Assembly: GCA_964528155.1 (NCBI GenBank)
Contig: CAZGRL010000024.1
Span: 1 to 44,921, forward strand
Direction: 5' to 3'
DNA length: 44,921 nucleotides
From: G001797105 sp964528155
GTDB lineage: Bacteria; Chloroflexota; Anaerolineae; Anaerolineales; E44-bin32
The position numbers and the translations under genes are program-made. This document shows, in pieces, positions 26,450 through 35,763 of this stretch; within the stretch, counting starts at the first letter, position 1, and every line of letters starts with the position of its first letter. Under the pieces are notes generated by a model that searched no databases, was not told the origin of the DNA, and saw only the letters and a program-made list of their open reading frames with translations.

Positions 26450-27496
26450 CTACTTGAGTGCCCCCACGATCGCGCTGACATTGTACAGCATCAGTTGCGC
26501 ATAGCTTGAAGCAGGGCCGTCGGCAGGACTGAGACTACCGGCGTAGATCGCTACCAGGCGGATACCTGTATCCTGGGCGACCCTGCTGCTCAAAGCTCGA
26601 TTGGCCTCGACACCGACGAAGACGGCCTTCACACCGAGTTTCTTGACAGCGTCCTCAAGCCGCGAGATGTCTTGAGCCGACGGTTCAGCTGAGGTACTGT
26701 AGGCTGGAATGACTGCGCCTACGACGGTGAAGCCATACCGATCGGCGAAGTAACCCATATCATCGTGGTCCGTCACGAGCTTCCGTTGGTCCACGGGAAT
26801 CGTTTCAACCATCGCCTGAATCTCACTGTCCAATTGCTCGAGCTGCGCGCGGTAGGCTTCGGCCCGTTGACGATACCCGGCTTCCCCGGCCGGGTCGAGA
26901 CGAGATAGGGCCTCGGCCGCGTTCTCGGTCCACTGGATCACGTTTCGTGGATCCTGCCACACGTGCGGATCGACCCCGCCCTGCTCAAGGCCTGTTGTGT
27001 CCGCTGAGGCGACGCGTGTCGCATCCCCACGAAACACACGGGGGGTTATCCCTTCCGAGAGCGACACCAGGGCAGCCTGACCACCGGCATTCGTCAGCCG
27101 CGGGAGAAGGGCCTCCTCCAACCCCAGACCGTTAAGGAAAACGACATCCGCTTGGGCGATCGCCTGGATGTCTCTGGGCGTCGGCTCGTAGGTGTGCGGA
27201 TCTACTCCCAATGGCATGAGGGTCTGGAGCTCGATGGCCTGGCCGCCGACCTGGCCGATCACGTCGCCGACGATGCTGGTCGTCGCAATCACTCGCAGGC
27301 GCCTGGCCGAGTCGAGCGGGACGGATTGGAGCGATGCAACCGGTGTGAGCTGGTAGTCGCTCAGATTGGCCGTCGAGGCTGATCCCGGGTTGGACGCACA
27401 ATTCACCAGTGCGAGCACGAGCGCCAGTGCACCCGACAAGGACAACGACTTCAGAGCCCCTCGTGTGACCCTGGCTCGTGTGGTCCCGGGAGTCAT
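26450..27496 (-). CDS. Metal ABC transporter substrate-binding lipoprotein (ZnuA/TroA family)
   Basis: Captures a divalent metal outside the membrane and hands it to the permease. The 348-residue protein has a signal peptide with lipobox ending at Cys33 and the cluster A-I binding-protein fold. Likely ligands are His101 (GVDPHTYEPTP), His178 (GVDPHVWQDP) and His244 (TDHDDMGYF); three histidines in this pattern favour zinc, but the fourth-ligand region is not conclusive and the ZnuA-type His-rich loop is absent. The ATG overlaps the Fur-family gene's stop (ATGA), so it is co-translated with its regulator. Confidence 0.9.
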   Translation of the reverse strand: MTPGTTRARVTRGALKSLSLSGALALVLALVNCASNPGSASTANLSDYQLTPVASLQSVPLDSARRLRVIATTSIVGDVIGQVGGQAIELQTLMPLGVDPHTYEPTPRDIQAIAQADVVFLNGLGLEEALLPRLTNAGGQAALVSLSEGITPRVFRGDATRVASADTTGLEQGGVDPHVWQDPRNVIQWTENAAEALSRLDPAGEAGYRQRAEAYRAQLEQLDSEIQAMVETIPVDQRKLVTDHDDMGYFADRYGFTVVGAVIPAYSTSAEPSAQDISRLEDAVKKLGVKAVFVGVEANRALSSRVAQDTGIRLVAIYAGSLSPADGPASSYAQLMLYNVSAIVGALK

Positions 27497-27963
27497 CTCA
27501 TGTCACCAGACGCGTGTGTTTGACAGGCAGGACATACCCCGACGAATTGCAGCATGTGCCCCTGGATGCTGAACCCCGTCTCGTCCATGATCTGCGCCTC
27601 GATGTCCGCGAGATCACAATTCGCGAACTCGACGACCTGCTGGCACTCCTGGCACACGAGATAGTGTCCGTGAGGCAGGCTGGCCAGGGCGTACCCGTGA
27701 CATCCGTCCGGCAGATGAATCCGCCGGACGAGGCCTTGCTGATGGAGCCAGTTGAGCGTTCGGTAGACCGTCACCAGCCCGATCGAGGGACGGATGCGTT
27801 GCGCCTGCTCGTGAATGGCGGCGGGCGTGAGCCAGTCCTGGCTTGACCCCAGGCAATCAATGATCGCCCGGCGCGAGCCGGTCAGGCGCAGGCCTTTGGC
27901 GGCGAAGCAGGCGAGCAGACGGTCAACATCCGGCGGGAGTTGAGAATTATTATTGAAAATCAT
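27493..27963 (-). CDS. Fur-family metal-responsive repressor (probable Zur or Fur)
   Basis: A 156-residue transcriptional regulator of the Fur family. The winged helix lies in residues 15-85 (RLTGSRRAIIDCL ... SIGLVTVYRTLNWL); the C-terminal half has the metal-site HGHYLVC (His98, His100) and two CxxC pairs (Cys104/107, Cys144/147) that bind structural zinc. It leads the metal ABC operon and its start codon lies inside a perfect Fur-type palindrome, so autoregulation is very likely. Whether it senses Zn, Fe or Mn is not settled; the adjacent ABC importer points to Zn or Mn. The ATG at 27963 fits a promoter ending 11 bases upstream. Confidence 0.93.
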   Translation of the reverse strand: MIFNNNSQLPPDVDRLLACFAAKGLRLTGSRRAIIDCLGSSQDWLTPAAIHEQAQRIRPSIGLVTVYRTLNWLHQQGLVRRIHLPDGCHGYALASLPHGHYLVCQECQQVVEFANCDLADIEAQIMDETGFSIQGHMLQFVGVCPACQTHASGDMR

Positions 27964-27970
27964 TTTCAAT
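27952..27970. promoter_or_regulatory. Fur-type operator, perfect 9-1-9 palindrome
   Basis: ATTGAAAATCATTTTCAAT is a perfect palindrome about a central C. Its core TGAAAATCATTTTCA matches the 7-1-7 layout of Fur-family boxes. It covers the predicted transcription start (about 27968) and the ATG of the Fur-family gene (27961-27963). Confidence 0.85.
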
Positions 27971-27974
27971 AGGC

Positions 27975-28003
27975 AGTCTACCTGGTCGTCCACCGCCGGT
28001 CAA
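27975..28003 (-). promoter_or_regulatory. Promoter of the metal-transport operon: TTGACC-17-TAGACT
   Basis: On the minus strand, -35 TTGACC (28003-27998), 17-bp spacer, -10 TAGACT (27980-27975). Transcription should start inside the adjacent Fur-type operator. Confidence 0.7.
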
Positions 28004-28182
28004 GGGTCTGATCCCATTCGGGCGTGTCCGGCGGCATGTCGCATGCCTCCCCAGTCAACCCATCCTTCCCGGGGAGCGAATCAGGAGCCAGATGCACCCG
28101 GCCCATTCCGCGAACCGGGGCCCCGCCGTTCGCGCCGGACCAGGCACTGCGGTGTCCTGAGCGATGGAAGCCAGGGAAGGAC

Positions 28183-29364
28183 TTAGGGGGTGGGTGAGGA
28201 CGTGGGAGTGATGGTGGCCACGAGATCGCCGAGCAGCCAGCCGGTCGTGACTTGGCCGCCGCTGACGGCGCGCACCTCCCACCAGATCTGATTGCCTACC
28301 TGTTCTGGTCCGCCGATCACTTCCAGGGAATCGCCCTCTGCCAGAAAACCGACCGAGGCCCCACCCGGTGAGGGGACCTGGCGCAGAATCGCTCCCCGCC
28401 CGCCCGTGCGGATGACGATTCCCCGGGGAGGCGTTGCCGTGGCGGTTGCCGTCGGCGTGAAAGTGGGTGTGACGGTGGCCGTCGCGGTGGGTGTGGGAGT
28501 GGCCGTGCTCGTGGCAGTCGCGGTCGGTGTTGGGGTTATCGTGGGCGTGGCTGTGGGGGTTGGCGTGGGGGTCGGCATGACCGCCAGCACCGAGGCGCCA
28601 AGACCGTAGGCGCCCAAGACGCCGACCAGCCCCATCAGCCCGATGGCCGCCGCCAGCGAGTGCCCACTCCCTGTAAGGGGTCTGAAGCCCAGCAGGGCTA
28701 GAGCCGCCAGACCGACGGCGACCGCCCATGTCAGGTGCATGCCGAAAGTCAGCAGGCCGCCCTCGATCAACTCGGTCTCGCCGCGCGCAATGCCCACGCC
28801 GAGAGCGCCCAATGGAAGCAGCACTTCATAGGCGACGGCGGCGCTCCCGAGCGACGAGATCTCGCCCCTCCTGGCCATGCTCACAGCAATCGCCACGGCC
28901 CCTACCAGAAGCAGGGCGAAGTCGACAAGGTTGAGCTTGACGTGGCCAAACGCCAATAGCAGATTGGCGTTGGCCGGGATCCCCAGGCCGCCAACGGCGC
29001 CCGAGACCGCGCACGCCAGCGCCATCGCCAGCGCCAGCGCGGCCGTCAACCGGAGGAAGAAGCGTGTTGAGCCAGAGACCGCCGCCAGCGACAGTCCAGC
29101 AACCGGTGACATCCGCGGAGCCAGCAGCGCCCCGCCGATGAGAAGGGCCGGCTGATCGAAGCGGTAGCCGAGCCCGATCAGCAACCCGGCGGCAGCCGCC
29201 CAGAGGAAGAGGTCGAGCCCGGGCGTGACACGATGACCCAGGCCCTCGAGGAACTCCTCGCGCTCGTCGGCGCGGAGTTGGGTGAGCATCCGCCTGGCGC
29301 GACGACGGCGTGCTGGCGATTGCTGGTCGGGATCACCCGGAGAGCGATTGGATTCGATAGTCAT
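28183..29364 (-). CDS. DUF389 membrane protein with Thr/Pro linker and C-terminal SH3-like domain
   Basis: A 393-residue protein of uncommon layout. Residues 45-255 are hydrophobic, with about eight membrane segments; the opening segment DQPALLIGGALLAPRMSPVAGL is the DUF389 (TIGR00341-like) signature. A Thr/Pro/Ala-rich low-complexity linker follows (about 261-308, bases 28440-28580), then a bacterial SH3-like domain (about 312-380, with AILRQVPSPGGASVGFLAEGD and WWEVRAV). The SH3 part would lie outside the membrane and may bind cell wall. Its ATG overlaps the HAD gene's stop by 4 bp. DUF389 has no defined function. Confidence 0.8.
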   Translation of the reverse strand: MTIESNRSPGDPDQQSPARRRRARRMLTQLRADEREEFLEGLGHRVTPGLDLFLWAAAAGLLIGLGYRFDQPALLIGGALLAPRMSPVAGLSLAAVSGSTRFFLRLTAALALAMALACAVSGAVGGLGIPANANLLLAFGHVKLNLVDFALLLVGAVAIAVSMARRGEISSLGSAAVAYEVLLPLGALGVGIARGETELIEGGLLTFGMHLTWAVAVGLAALALLGFRPLTGSGHSLAAAIGLMGLVGVLGAYGLGASVLAVMPTPTPTPTATPTITPTPTATATSTATPTPTATATVTPTFTPTATATATPPRGIVIRTGGRGAILRQVPSPGGASVGFLAEGDSLEVIGGPEQVGNQIWWEVRAVSGGQVTTGWLLGDLVATITPTSSPTP

Positions 29365-29831
29365 CGTCGCAGGCTGGCCACGAGTCGAAGCGGGTTGTCA
29401 AGCAGTTCGAGCGCACTCAAGATGTCAGGCGAGAGGATGTCGGCCGCCATCAGGCTCTCAACCGCCAATCCTTCCTTGGATTGGATACAGATACCGATCG
29501 CGGCCTGACGCAGCATCTCGGCATCGTTGGCGCCCTGGCCGAGGGCGGCGACAGCCGTCGGCCCGAGGCGTTGGATGTACTCGGCTTTGGCCGCGGCTTC
29601 TCCGCCCGGCGGGATGCGGACGGCTTTCAGCCCAAGCTGTCGATCGATGGCGTCTTGCCTTCCGTGGGTATCGGCCGTGAGGAGATGAACTGTCAAGCGA
29701 TCTTGCAGGGCCGTCAGCGTCCGAGTGACCCCGGGGATCAACTGACCGTCAACGGCCAACGTGCCGTTGACGTCCGACACAAGATGCTCGATCCGGATGA
29801 CGCCTCTTCCTGGGATGTTGAGCTCGATCAC
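29361..29831 (-). CDS. Small HAD-family protein related to the P-type ATPase phosphorylation domain
   Basis: A 156-residue stand-alone HAD domain, like the soluble proteins of COG4087. Motif I is SDVNGTL (Asp20; Asn22 in place of the second Asp), reminiscent of the DKTGT context of P-type ATPases. Motif II lies in LLTADT, and motif IV is GQGANDAEM (Asn102, Asp103), also P-type-ATPase-like. No cap domain, no membrane segment. The start is GTG at 29831. It is translationally coupled to the DUF389 membrane protein, so it may regulate or modify it. A TATAAT box at 29909-29914 on the minus strand may drive the pair. Catalytic role unproven. Confidence 0.82.
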   Translation of the reverse strand: MIELNIPGRGVIRIEHLVSDVNGTLAVDGQLIPGVTRTLTALQDRLTVHLLTADTHGRQDAIDRQLGLKAVRIPPGGEAAAKAEYIQRLGPTAVAALGQGANDAEMLRQAAIGICIQSKEGLAVESLMAADILSPDILSALELLDNPLRLVASLRR

Positions 29832-30050
29832 GATGAGCCCCAGCTGCTGACACAGACCCTCAGCAGCCCTTCGCTGGCCGAGGTCGGTACGAACTTCGAA
29901 GCGCTGGCATTATAGCATGCCGCCCGGCGCGGCCATGATCAAGGCCAGGCACGCGGGTGCATCCAGAATTCTGCTGCACTCCTGCTCCGCGGCGTGCAGC
30001 ACACCGCCGGATTCACCCTGGACGCGCAGACCATGGTGGTGCCCGCATGC

Positions 30051-30056
30051 TATAAT
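30051..30056 (+). promoter_or_regulatory. -10 box (TATAAT) of the tRNA-Val gene
   Basis: A perfect TATAAT ends 12 bases before the mature tRNA 5' end. No good -35 hexamer is visible at the normal distance. Confidence 0.5.
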
Positions 30057-30068
30057 CGGATGCAGCCA

Positions 30069-30144
<76 letters not shown>

Positions 30145-30145
<1 letters not shown>

Positions 30146-30187
30146 TAGACTGCACGTCTCGACAAAATCACGAGCCGTGCGGTCTAT
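30145..30187 (+). terminator. Terminator of tRNA-Val
   Basis: A 12-bp stem with one G-T wobble (30145-30156 with 30176-30187) and an additional CTCG/CGAG pairing inside, followed by TGTTTCG. Confidence 0.7.
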
Positions 30188-31124
30188 TGTTTCGTGGTAA
30201 GAGGCAAATCGGCAGAGCGGAGAATGCATGGTTCTTATCCATGACATCTGCTTGTTGGGCCACTCTCACGAGTCACACAACCCCGGATGTCATGGATCAG
30301 GTCTCTCCATAGACGCGTAGGTGTCGCACAGGCCACGTCAACTTCCGCCGTCGCCCACTCCCTGGCCCCTGGATCAGCCTATGTGCGGAAGGGATCCTTG
30401 CCCCACGCGCATGAAAGGAGGCCGCCTCTGAAGAGAGGCTTGCCTCATCCAGTTTCAGAGATGCTCAGGTAACACGCTTAGTAGCCTCACGCGTTCTTTT
30501 AAGGAAAGCCGAGTCATCACAACTCGCAGTCAGCGTGCCAAGTACGCGAGACCTATGATTGTCGTTTGGCTTAGCAGCCAAGGCCCCATGGAGCGTCTCT
30601 CCCAAATATTGAACGGGATCAACAACAATCATCCAGTTACGAAAGTGGCAAGCAACAATGATCGATGCTCGAGATCGGGAGGTTTTCGACGGACCAGAAT
30701 GAGGAATCGATCCGGGACTGAAACACCGAGCCTGGCGAATCGTTCTCCCACTACCAGGGCCTAATCTGGTTGCGCCTCACCTGGATCGGGAGGCTCATCA
30801 TAAAGGAGGGGGGATAAGTGAAGGCAGCTGAGGATAGGTCAGGTCAGGACAAGACCGTACCTATAGTGGACATTACCACACCGACAAGGGTCGCGCGGCG
30901 ACAATCACGTTCACCCTTCCGGATCTGTGCTGCGAAGATCGAGGTGATCGAACTGCGATTCGCACCGAGGCCGCTCTTCACCAGGCCTGAGAACAACCCT
31001 GGCACAACAGTGCTATTGTGCGAGAATCTAAAACTCTGCTTCCGCGCCCGGCGCCGACCCGCTAAGAATCGAATTGCAGGTCTTCAGTCGAGTGTGTTCC
31101 GGGCGAGCGCCACATCCGCCCCGA
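30188..31124. other. Gene-poor stretch between tRNA-Val and the sugar operon
   Basis: Nearly 940 bp without a recognisable gene. It looks less GC-rich than the left part of the window. An integrase gene would be expected here if the block were an intact tRNA-borne island; I find none. One open frame with a strong ribosome-binding site starts at 30818 and is listed separately. Confidence 0.5.
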
Positions 31125-31198
31125 CTATTGATCACACGCTTGGGCGTAGTCATCCAGCACCTTTTGGATGCTGGCGTGCAGGATCCCGTCCGGCGTGA
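30818..31198 (+). CDS. Doubtful 126-codon open frame with a strong ribosome-binding site
   Basis: The GTG at 30818 is preceded by AAAGGAGGGG at good spacing, which is why I list it. The predicted protein is basic, has no recognised domain, and runs about 70 bp into the end of the convergent GatZ-like gene. It may be the 5' remnant of a decayed gene or chance. I would not assign a function. Confidence 0.2.
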   Translation: MKAAEDRSGQDKTVPIVDITTPTRVARRQSRSPFRICAAKIEVIELRFAPRPLFTRPENNPGTTVLLCENLKLCFRARRRPAKNRIAGLQSSVFRASATSAPTIDHTLGRSHPAPFGCWRAGSRPA

Positions 31199-32381
31199 CT
31201 GCGGCCGAATGGGTGATTTCCTCGCAGACGTCCGGCGCGTAGCGTTCTACAAGTGTCAGGGGCAAAGGCCTGCGACTGAGTCCCAGCACAAGCTTCTCGA
31301 ACGCTTGCCGGACCCTGGGATCCGACCAGTAGTACCGGATTCGATCACTCAGGCTGAATTTGCGCTTGAGTGCTTGTTCGGCCTCGTCTCCCTCATAGTA
31401 CTTGGCCCAGTATTTGGGATTCCGCTTCATAGCTTCGTCCAGCACCGAAACGATGTTCGAGTGCTCGCTCAGCGAGACCAGTTCATTCTCAATGGCCGCC
31501 AGAGCGAAGACCGCTTCCCGAAAGGCATGCGTCAACGCCGGGCCCACCTTCAAGATAGCAAAGTGATCGCGCACAAGGTCTCTAAGCGCCTGAGGTGTCT
31601 GGTAGTCCGTCGAGTGTGCTTCATACACCATCGGCTGATCCGCTATGAATCCGGAAAGTTCTCTGGCCGCCTCCGGTCGATACGGAAGGACGAAATCATC
31701 TCCGTATTCCACGCCCGGTTGGACAACCACAGCAGTGACCCTTTCCCAAGCGGTCGTCAATCCTGCGCGGCGGTAGGCCTCGTGTGCGGCAACAATCGCA
31801 CGTTGAACGTCCTTGACCTCAGTCACTTGGACGTGCTTATGATGCCCGGTAGCACCTCCGGGAAGGGGAACCTCCGTCCCTATCACGTAGCGCAAATCCC
31901 CCCGGCCGACCTCTTCGGCGACTCTGGCCAATCTCGCTGTCCGCTCTGCTGAGACCCCCACGTCCAAAGGCCCCTCGGGGTCGGTCGCCAGGGGCATGCT
32001 GCAGTCCAGGTGGATCTTGACAAAGCCTGCCTCGACATAGTCATGAATCAGCACCTCGGCCTTTTCCATCGCCACGTCGGCGGGCTCATCTTGCCACGCG
32101 GATGGCCCGAGATGGTCTCCGCCCAGCATAATTTCCTGAAAGGGGAAGCCAACCTGCTGTGCGATTTCGCGCACATACCGAACAAAATCCGCCGGTGTCA
32201 TACCCGTATAGCCGCCGAATTGATTCACCTGGTTGCAGGTAGCTTCAATCAGGGGGGAAGTCCCGTAAGCATCGCAGGAGATCAGGGTTTGTCTGACTAC
32301 GTGTGCGTGGGCTGAACAGACGGACGTAACCCCGCGTGGTTCACCGCGTTTCTGCGCCGTGATGATCTCATCAAGATACAT
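31125..32381 (-). CDS. GatZ/KbaZ-family protein (tagatose-bisphosphate aldolase subunit homologue or ketose-phosphate 4-epimerase)
   Basis: A 418-residue TIM-barrel protein of the GatZ/KbaZ/AgaZ family (COG4573). Family stretches visible are GVTSVCSAHAHVVRQTL, LIEATCNQVNQFGGYTGMTP, ILGGDHLGP-like LGGDHLGPSAWQ, KIHLDCSM and VIGTEVPLPGG. In E. coli, GatZ/KbaZ is the partner subunit of tagatose-1,6-bisphosphate aldolase and needs GatY/KbaY, which is absent here. Thermophile and chloroflexi members of this family have been described as fructose-6-phosphate/tagatose-6-phosphate 4-epimerases; that role would fit better. It is the last gene of the operon and overlaps the kinase gene by 11 bp. Confidence 0.88.
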   Translation of the reverse strand: MYLDEIITAQKRGEPRGVTSVCSAHAHVVRQTLISCDAYGTSPLIEATCNQVNQFGGYTGMTPADFVRYVREIAQQVGFPFQEIMLGGDHLGPSAWQDEPADVAMEKAEVLIHDYVEAGFVKIHLDCSMPLATDPEGPLDVGVSAERTARLARVAEEVGRGDLRYVIGTEVPLPGGATGHHKHVQVTEVKDVQRAIVAAHEAYRRAGLTTAWERVTAVVVQPGVEYGDDFVLPYRPEAARELSGFIADQPMVYEAHSTDYQTPQALRDLVRDHFAILKVGPALTHAFREAVFALAAIENELVSLSEHSNIVSVLDEAMKRNPKYWAKYYEGDEAEQALKRKFSLSDRIRYYWSDPRVRQAFEKLVLGLSRRPLPLTLVERYAPDVCEEITHSAAVTPDGILHASIQKVLDDYAQACDQ

Positions 32382-33288
32382 GGGTCAGGGCCTCATCCAG
32401 GGTGGGCTGTCCTTCGGTCCCACCTCGTCTTCGCGTGGACAACGACCCACAGGCGCATGCCAGTTGCAGAGACCTCTCCAGGTCCCAGTTGTGCAAGTAG
32501 CCATACAGGAAACCAGCGTCAAATGAGTCCCCCGCACCGACGGAGTCAACCACATCCACGTGAAGTGACGGGACCTTCACTTGGTGACCTGATCTCAGTC
32601 CCAGCGCGCCCTCCGCCCCCAGTTTGACCGCTAAAGTGTCGACCTTGGCGCCGAGCCAGTCGATGGCCAGACCGAGGTCCCTTCTTCTCGACATTGACAA
32701 GGCTTCCTTGGCGTTGGGCAGCAGCACATCGGTCATCGGAAGCAGTTCGTCCATGCCGGTCCACGTTTGGAATGGATCGTAGTTGGTGTCCAGAGAGGTC
32801 GTCAGCCCAAGCTCATGCGCGTGTCGAAAGAGGTCAGGCAAACCAGGGCGAAGGGAGGTCTGGAGAAAGTAAGAAGCCACATGCACGTGGCGCGCTTGGG
32901 GGAGTAGGCCATCAGGGATGTCGGATGCCCGCAGCGAACCGACAAGACCAGGGGAGGTCAGAATCGCGCGGTCAACCCCTAAATCAAGGATCACGCTGAG
33001 TCCTGTCTGCCCACCCTCACGCACGATCACGTGGTTGACCTCCACCCCCCGTCCCTGCATCTCTCTGAGCATGAAGCGGCCAAAAATGTCATCCCCACAT
33101 ACCCCGACGAAGACAATCCGCAAGCCAAGCCGGGCCGCCCCACAGGCGAAGATCACGGATGAAGAACCGATCTGCAGGGTTGCAGATTCAACGAGCTGCT
33201 CAACCTGTCCGAACTCAGGTCGGACGTCGCCGGTCAAGATCAAATCTGGGTTGATCTCTCCAGCGACTAGAATGTCGAAAGGTTCCAT
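32371..33288 (-). CDS. PfkB-family carbohydrate kinase
   Basis: A 305-residue ribokinase-superfamily sugar kinase. N-terminal substrate part starts ILVAGEINPDLIL with the GSSSVIFACGAARLG segment (the glycine-rich pattern of PfkB signature 1); the C-terminal signature VDSVGAGDSFDAGFLYG near residue 250 carries the catalytic Asp. Substrate is not readable from sequence. In this operon, a galactosamine/N-acetylgalactosamine kinase or a tagatose-6-phosphate kinase are the two sensible options. The ATG at 33288 is the natural start. About 210 bp separate it from the GH114 gene upstream. Confidence 0.9.
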   Translation of the reverse strand: MEPFDILVAGEINPDLILTGDVRPEFGQVEQLVESATLQIGSSSVIFACGAARLGLRIVFVGVCGDDIFGRFMLREMQGRGVEVNHVIVREGGQTGLSVILDLGVDRAILTSPGLVGSLRASDIPDGLLPQARHVHVASYFLQTSLRPGLPDLFRHAHELGLTTSLDTNYDPFQTWTGMDELLPMTDVLLPNAKEALSMSRRRDLGLAIDWLGAKVDTLAVKLGAEGALGLRSGHQVKVPSLHVDVVDSVGAGDSFDAGFLYGYLHNWDLERSLQLACACGSLSTRRRGGTEGQPTLDEALTHVS

Positions 33289-33501
33289 GGTCTTCCGCTC
33301 CCATTGACCAGGGGCGCTCGATGCCTTCGGCGGGGCAGTTCAGGGTGTTTAGCGCTCTGTCCACAGACACCACCCCGGCGGTCCCGACACTTGACATTCG
33401 ACAGGTCCCTTAGACGATGCGTGGCGGCAGCTGGTGGATGCCGACGAACCCGCGAACTCTCCGAAAGTTGACCGGGCTCGCCGCCCGATCCTGGCTGCCC
33501 T

Positions 33502-34266
33502 TCAGGGGCAGGTCTGCAGCCAGCGCCCCAGATCACGGTGCTTGAGAATCGTGCTGAATCCCAGTTCCCTGGATCGTCGGCAGAAGACCTCGAAGTCACC
33601 ACCCAGATCCGTGTACTCGGCGGCGAACACGGGCTTGTTGGCCTGGATGTAGGGCAGCATATCTTCCGCCCAAGCATAGTAGAAGGCGTCCTCGGTGATG
33701 GCGAAGTCGAAAGCTTCCACCAGCTCCTTCGTCTGGTCGGGTGCGTTCTTCTGGCCGATCGCCAGCCCTCGCTTGTGTGCCTCATCGGCCAGCCAACGCG
33801 CGTAGCGGAGCTGATCTGAATCGATCAAGGGGAATCCGGTGTCGCTGTCCCAGATTTGCATGTTGTCCGGTTCGATAGCGTCAAAACCCTTGGCCGCGCA
33901 TAGGTCAAGTCGAGACAGCATGATGGGAGCCAGGAGGTCAATCCGTCGGATATCCAGCCATTTCTCGCCTGGCCATCCTTCGTAATCCTTGCCAAGGACA
34001 GTCGCGGGAAACCGGTCTTGATCAGGGCGCCAGTTCTCCCATGATCCCACGCTGACATAGCAGATCAACCTGCGTCCCAGGGCTTGCAGCGTCCTGACTG
34101 TGGCCTGGTCAACGTACAGGTCGATGTCCAGGACATCCGTCTGGATGGAGGTATCGATAACGTCATCGCCGATTTGCCATTGCCAGCTTAGACCAGGTGT
34201 GGGATGCCACCAGTCCTCGTCGGGAGCGCTGGAAATCCCCCCTGGCGTCGAGCGCCTCTCTTTCAT
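33502..34266 (-). CDS. GH114-type endo-alpha-1,4-polygalactosaminidase-like protein
   Basis: A 254-residue TIM-barrel hydrolase of the GH114 type, whose characterised member cleaves alpha-1,4-linked galactosamine polymers. The family's run of motifs is visible: TPGLSWQWQIGD, DVLDIDLYV (Asp49/50), LICYVSVGSWENWRPD, GWPGEKWLDIR, IEPDNMQIWD (Glu132, Asp134), AHKRGLAIGQKNAPDQ and FAITEDAFYYAW. Oddly, there is no signal peptide: the N-terminus is short and polar and the barrel begins near residue 22. If correct, it works on imported oligosaccharides in the cytoplasm. An upstream start is not available in frame. It lies between the GH4 and kinase genes. Confidence 0.88.
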   Translation of the reverse strand: MKERRSTPGGISSAPDEDWWHPTPGLSWQWQIGDDVIDTSIQTDVLDIDLYVDQATVRTLQALGRRLICYVSVGSWENWRPDQDRFPATVLGKDYEGWPGEKWLDIRRIDLLAPIMLSRLDLCAAKGFDAIEPDNMQIWDSDTGFPLIDSDQLRYARWLADEAHKRGLAIGQKNAPDQTKELVEAFDFAITEDAFYYAWAEDMLPYIQANKPVFAAEYTDLGGDFEVFCRRSRELGFSTILKHRDLGRWLQTCP

Positions 34267-34373
34267 AGGACCCTAGGCCTCAGATCTGATGGTGCCAAAC
34301 CCAAGCAGCTGAGTCACCAGCAGGGTCATGAGCATCAAGACCGGGTGAAGGTTCGGGAATGTACGCACACAAC

Positions 34374-35705
<1,332 letters not shown>

Positions 35706-35763
35706 AGATTCCTGCTCCAGAGCCATGTAGCCATGGGCGAGAAGTGGAAGGAGTGCGCCAAGC

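Noticed and set aside
28440..28580. GT/CA-rich tract read as a possible CRISPR or tandem repeat array
   Set aside because: It is the coding sequence of the Thr/Pro/Ala linker of the DUF389 protein; no regular repeat-spacer pattern exists.
30194..30263. A second tRNA-like structure after tRNA-Val, with stem CATGG/CCATG around TTCTTAT (would be anticodon CTT, lysine)
   Set aside because: The distance from the possible acceptor/D-arm to the anticodon stem is about 8 nt too long, the D-stem does not pair and there is no T-arm.
33289..33501. A short IclR-like stretch (VSVDRALNTLN) in a minus-strand frame between the kinase and GH114 genes
   Set aside because: Only about a dozen residues resemble the IclR N-terminus, with no helix-turn-helix or ligand domain following, so chance similarity is more likely.
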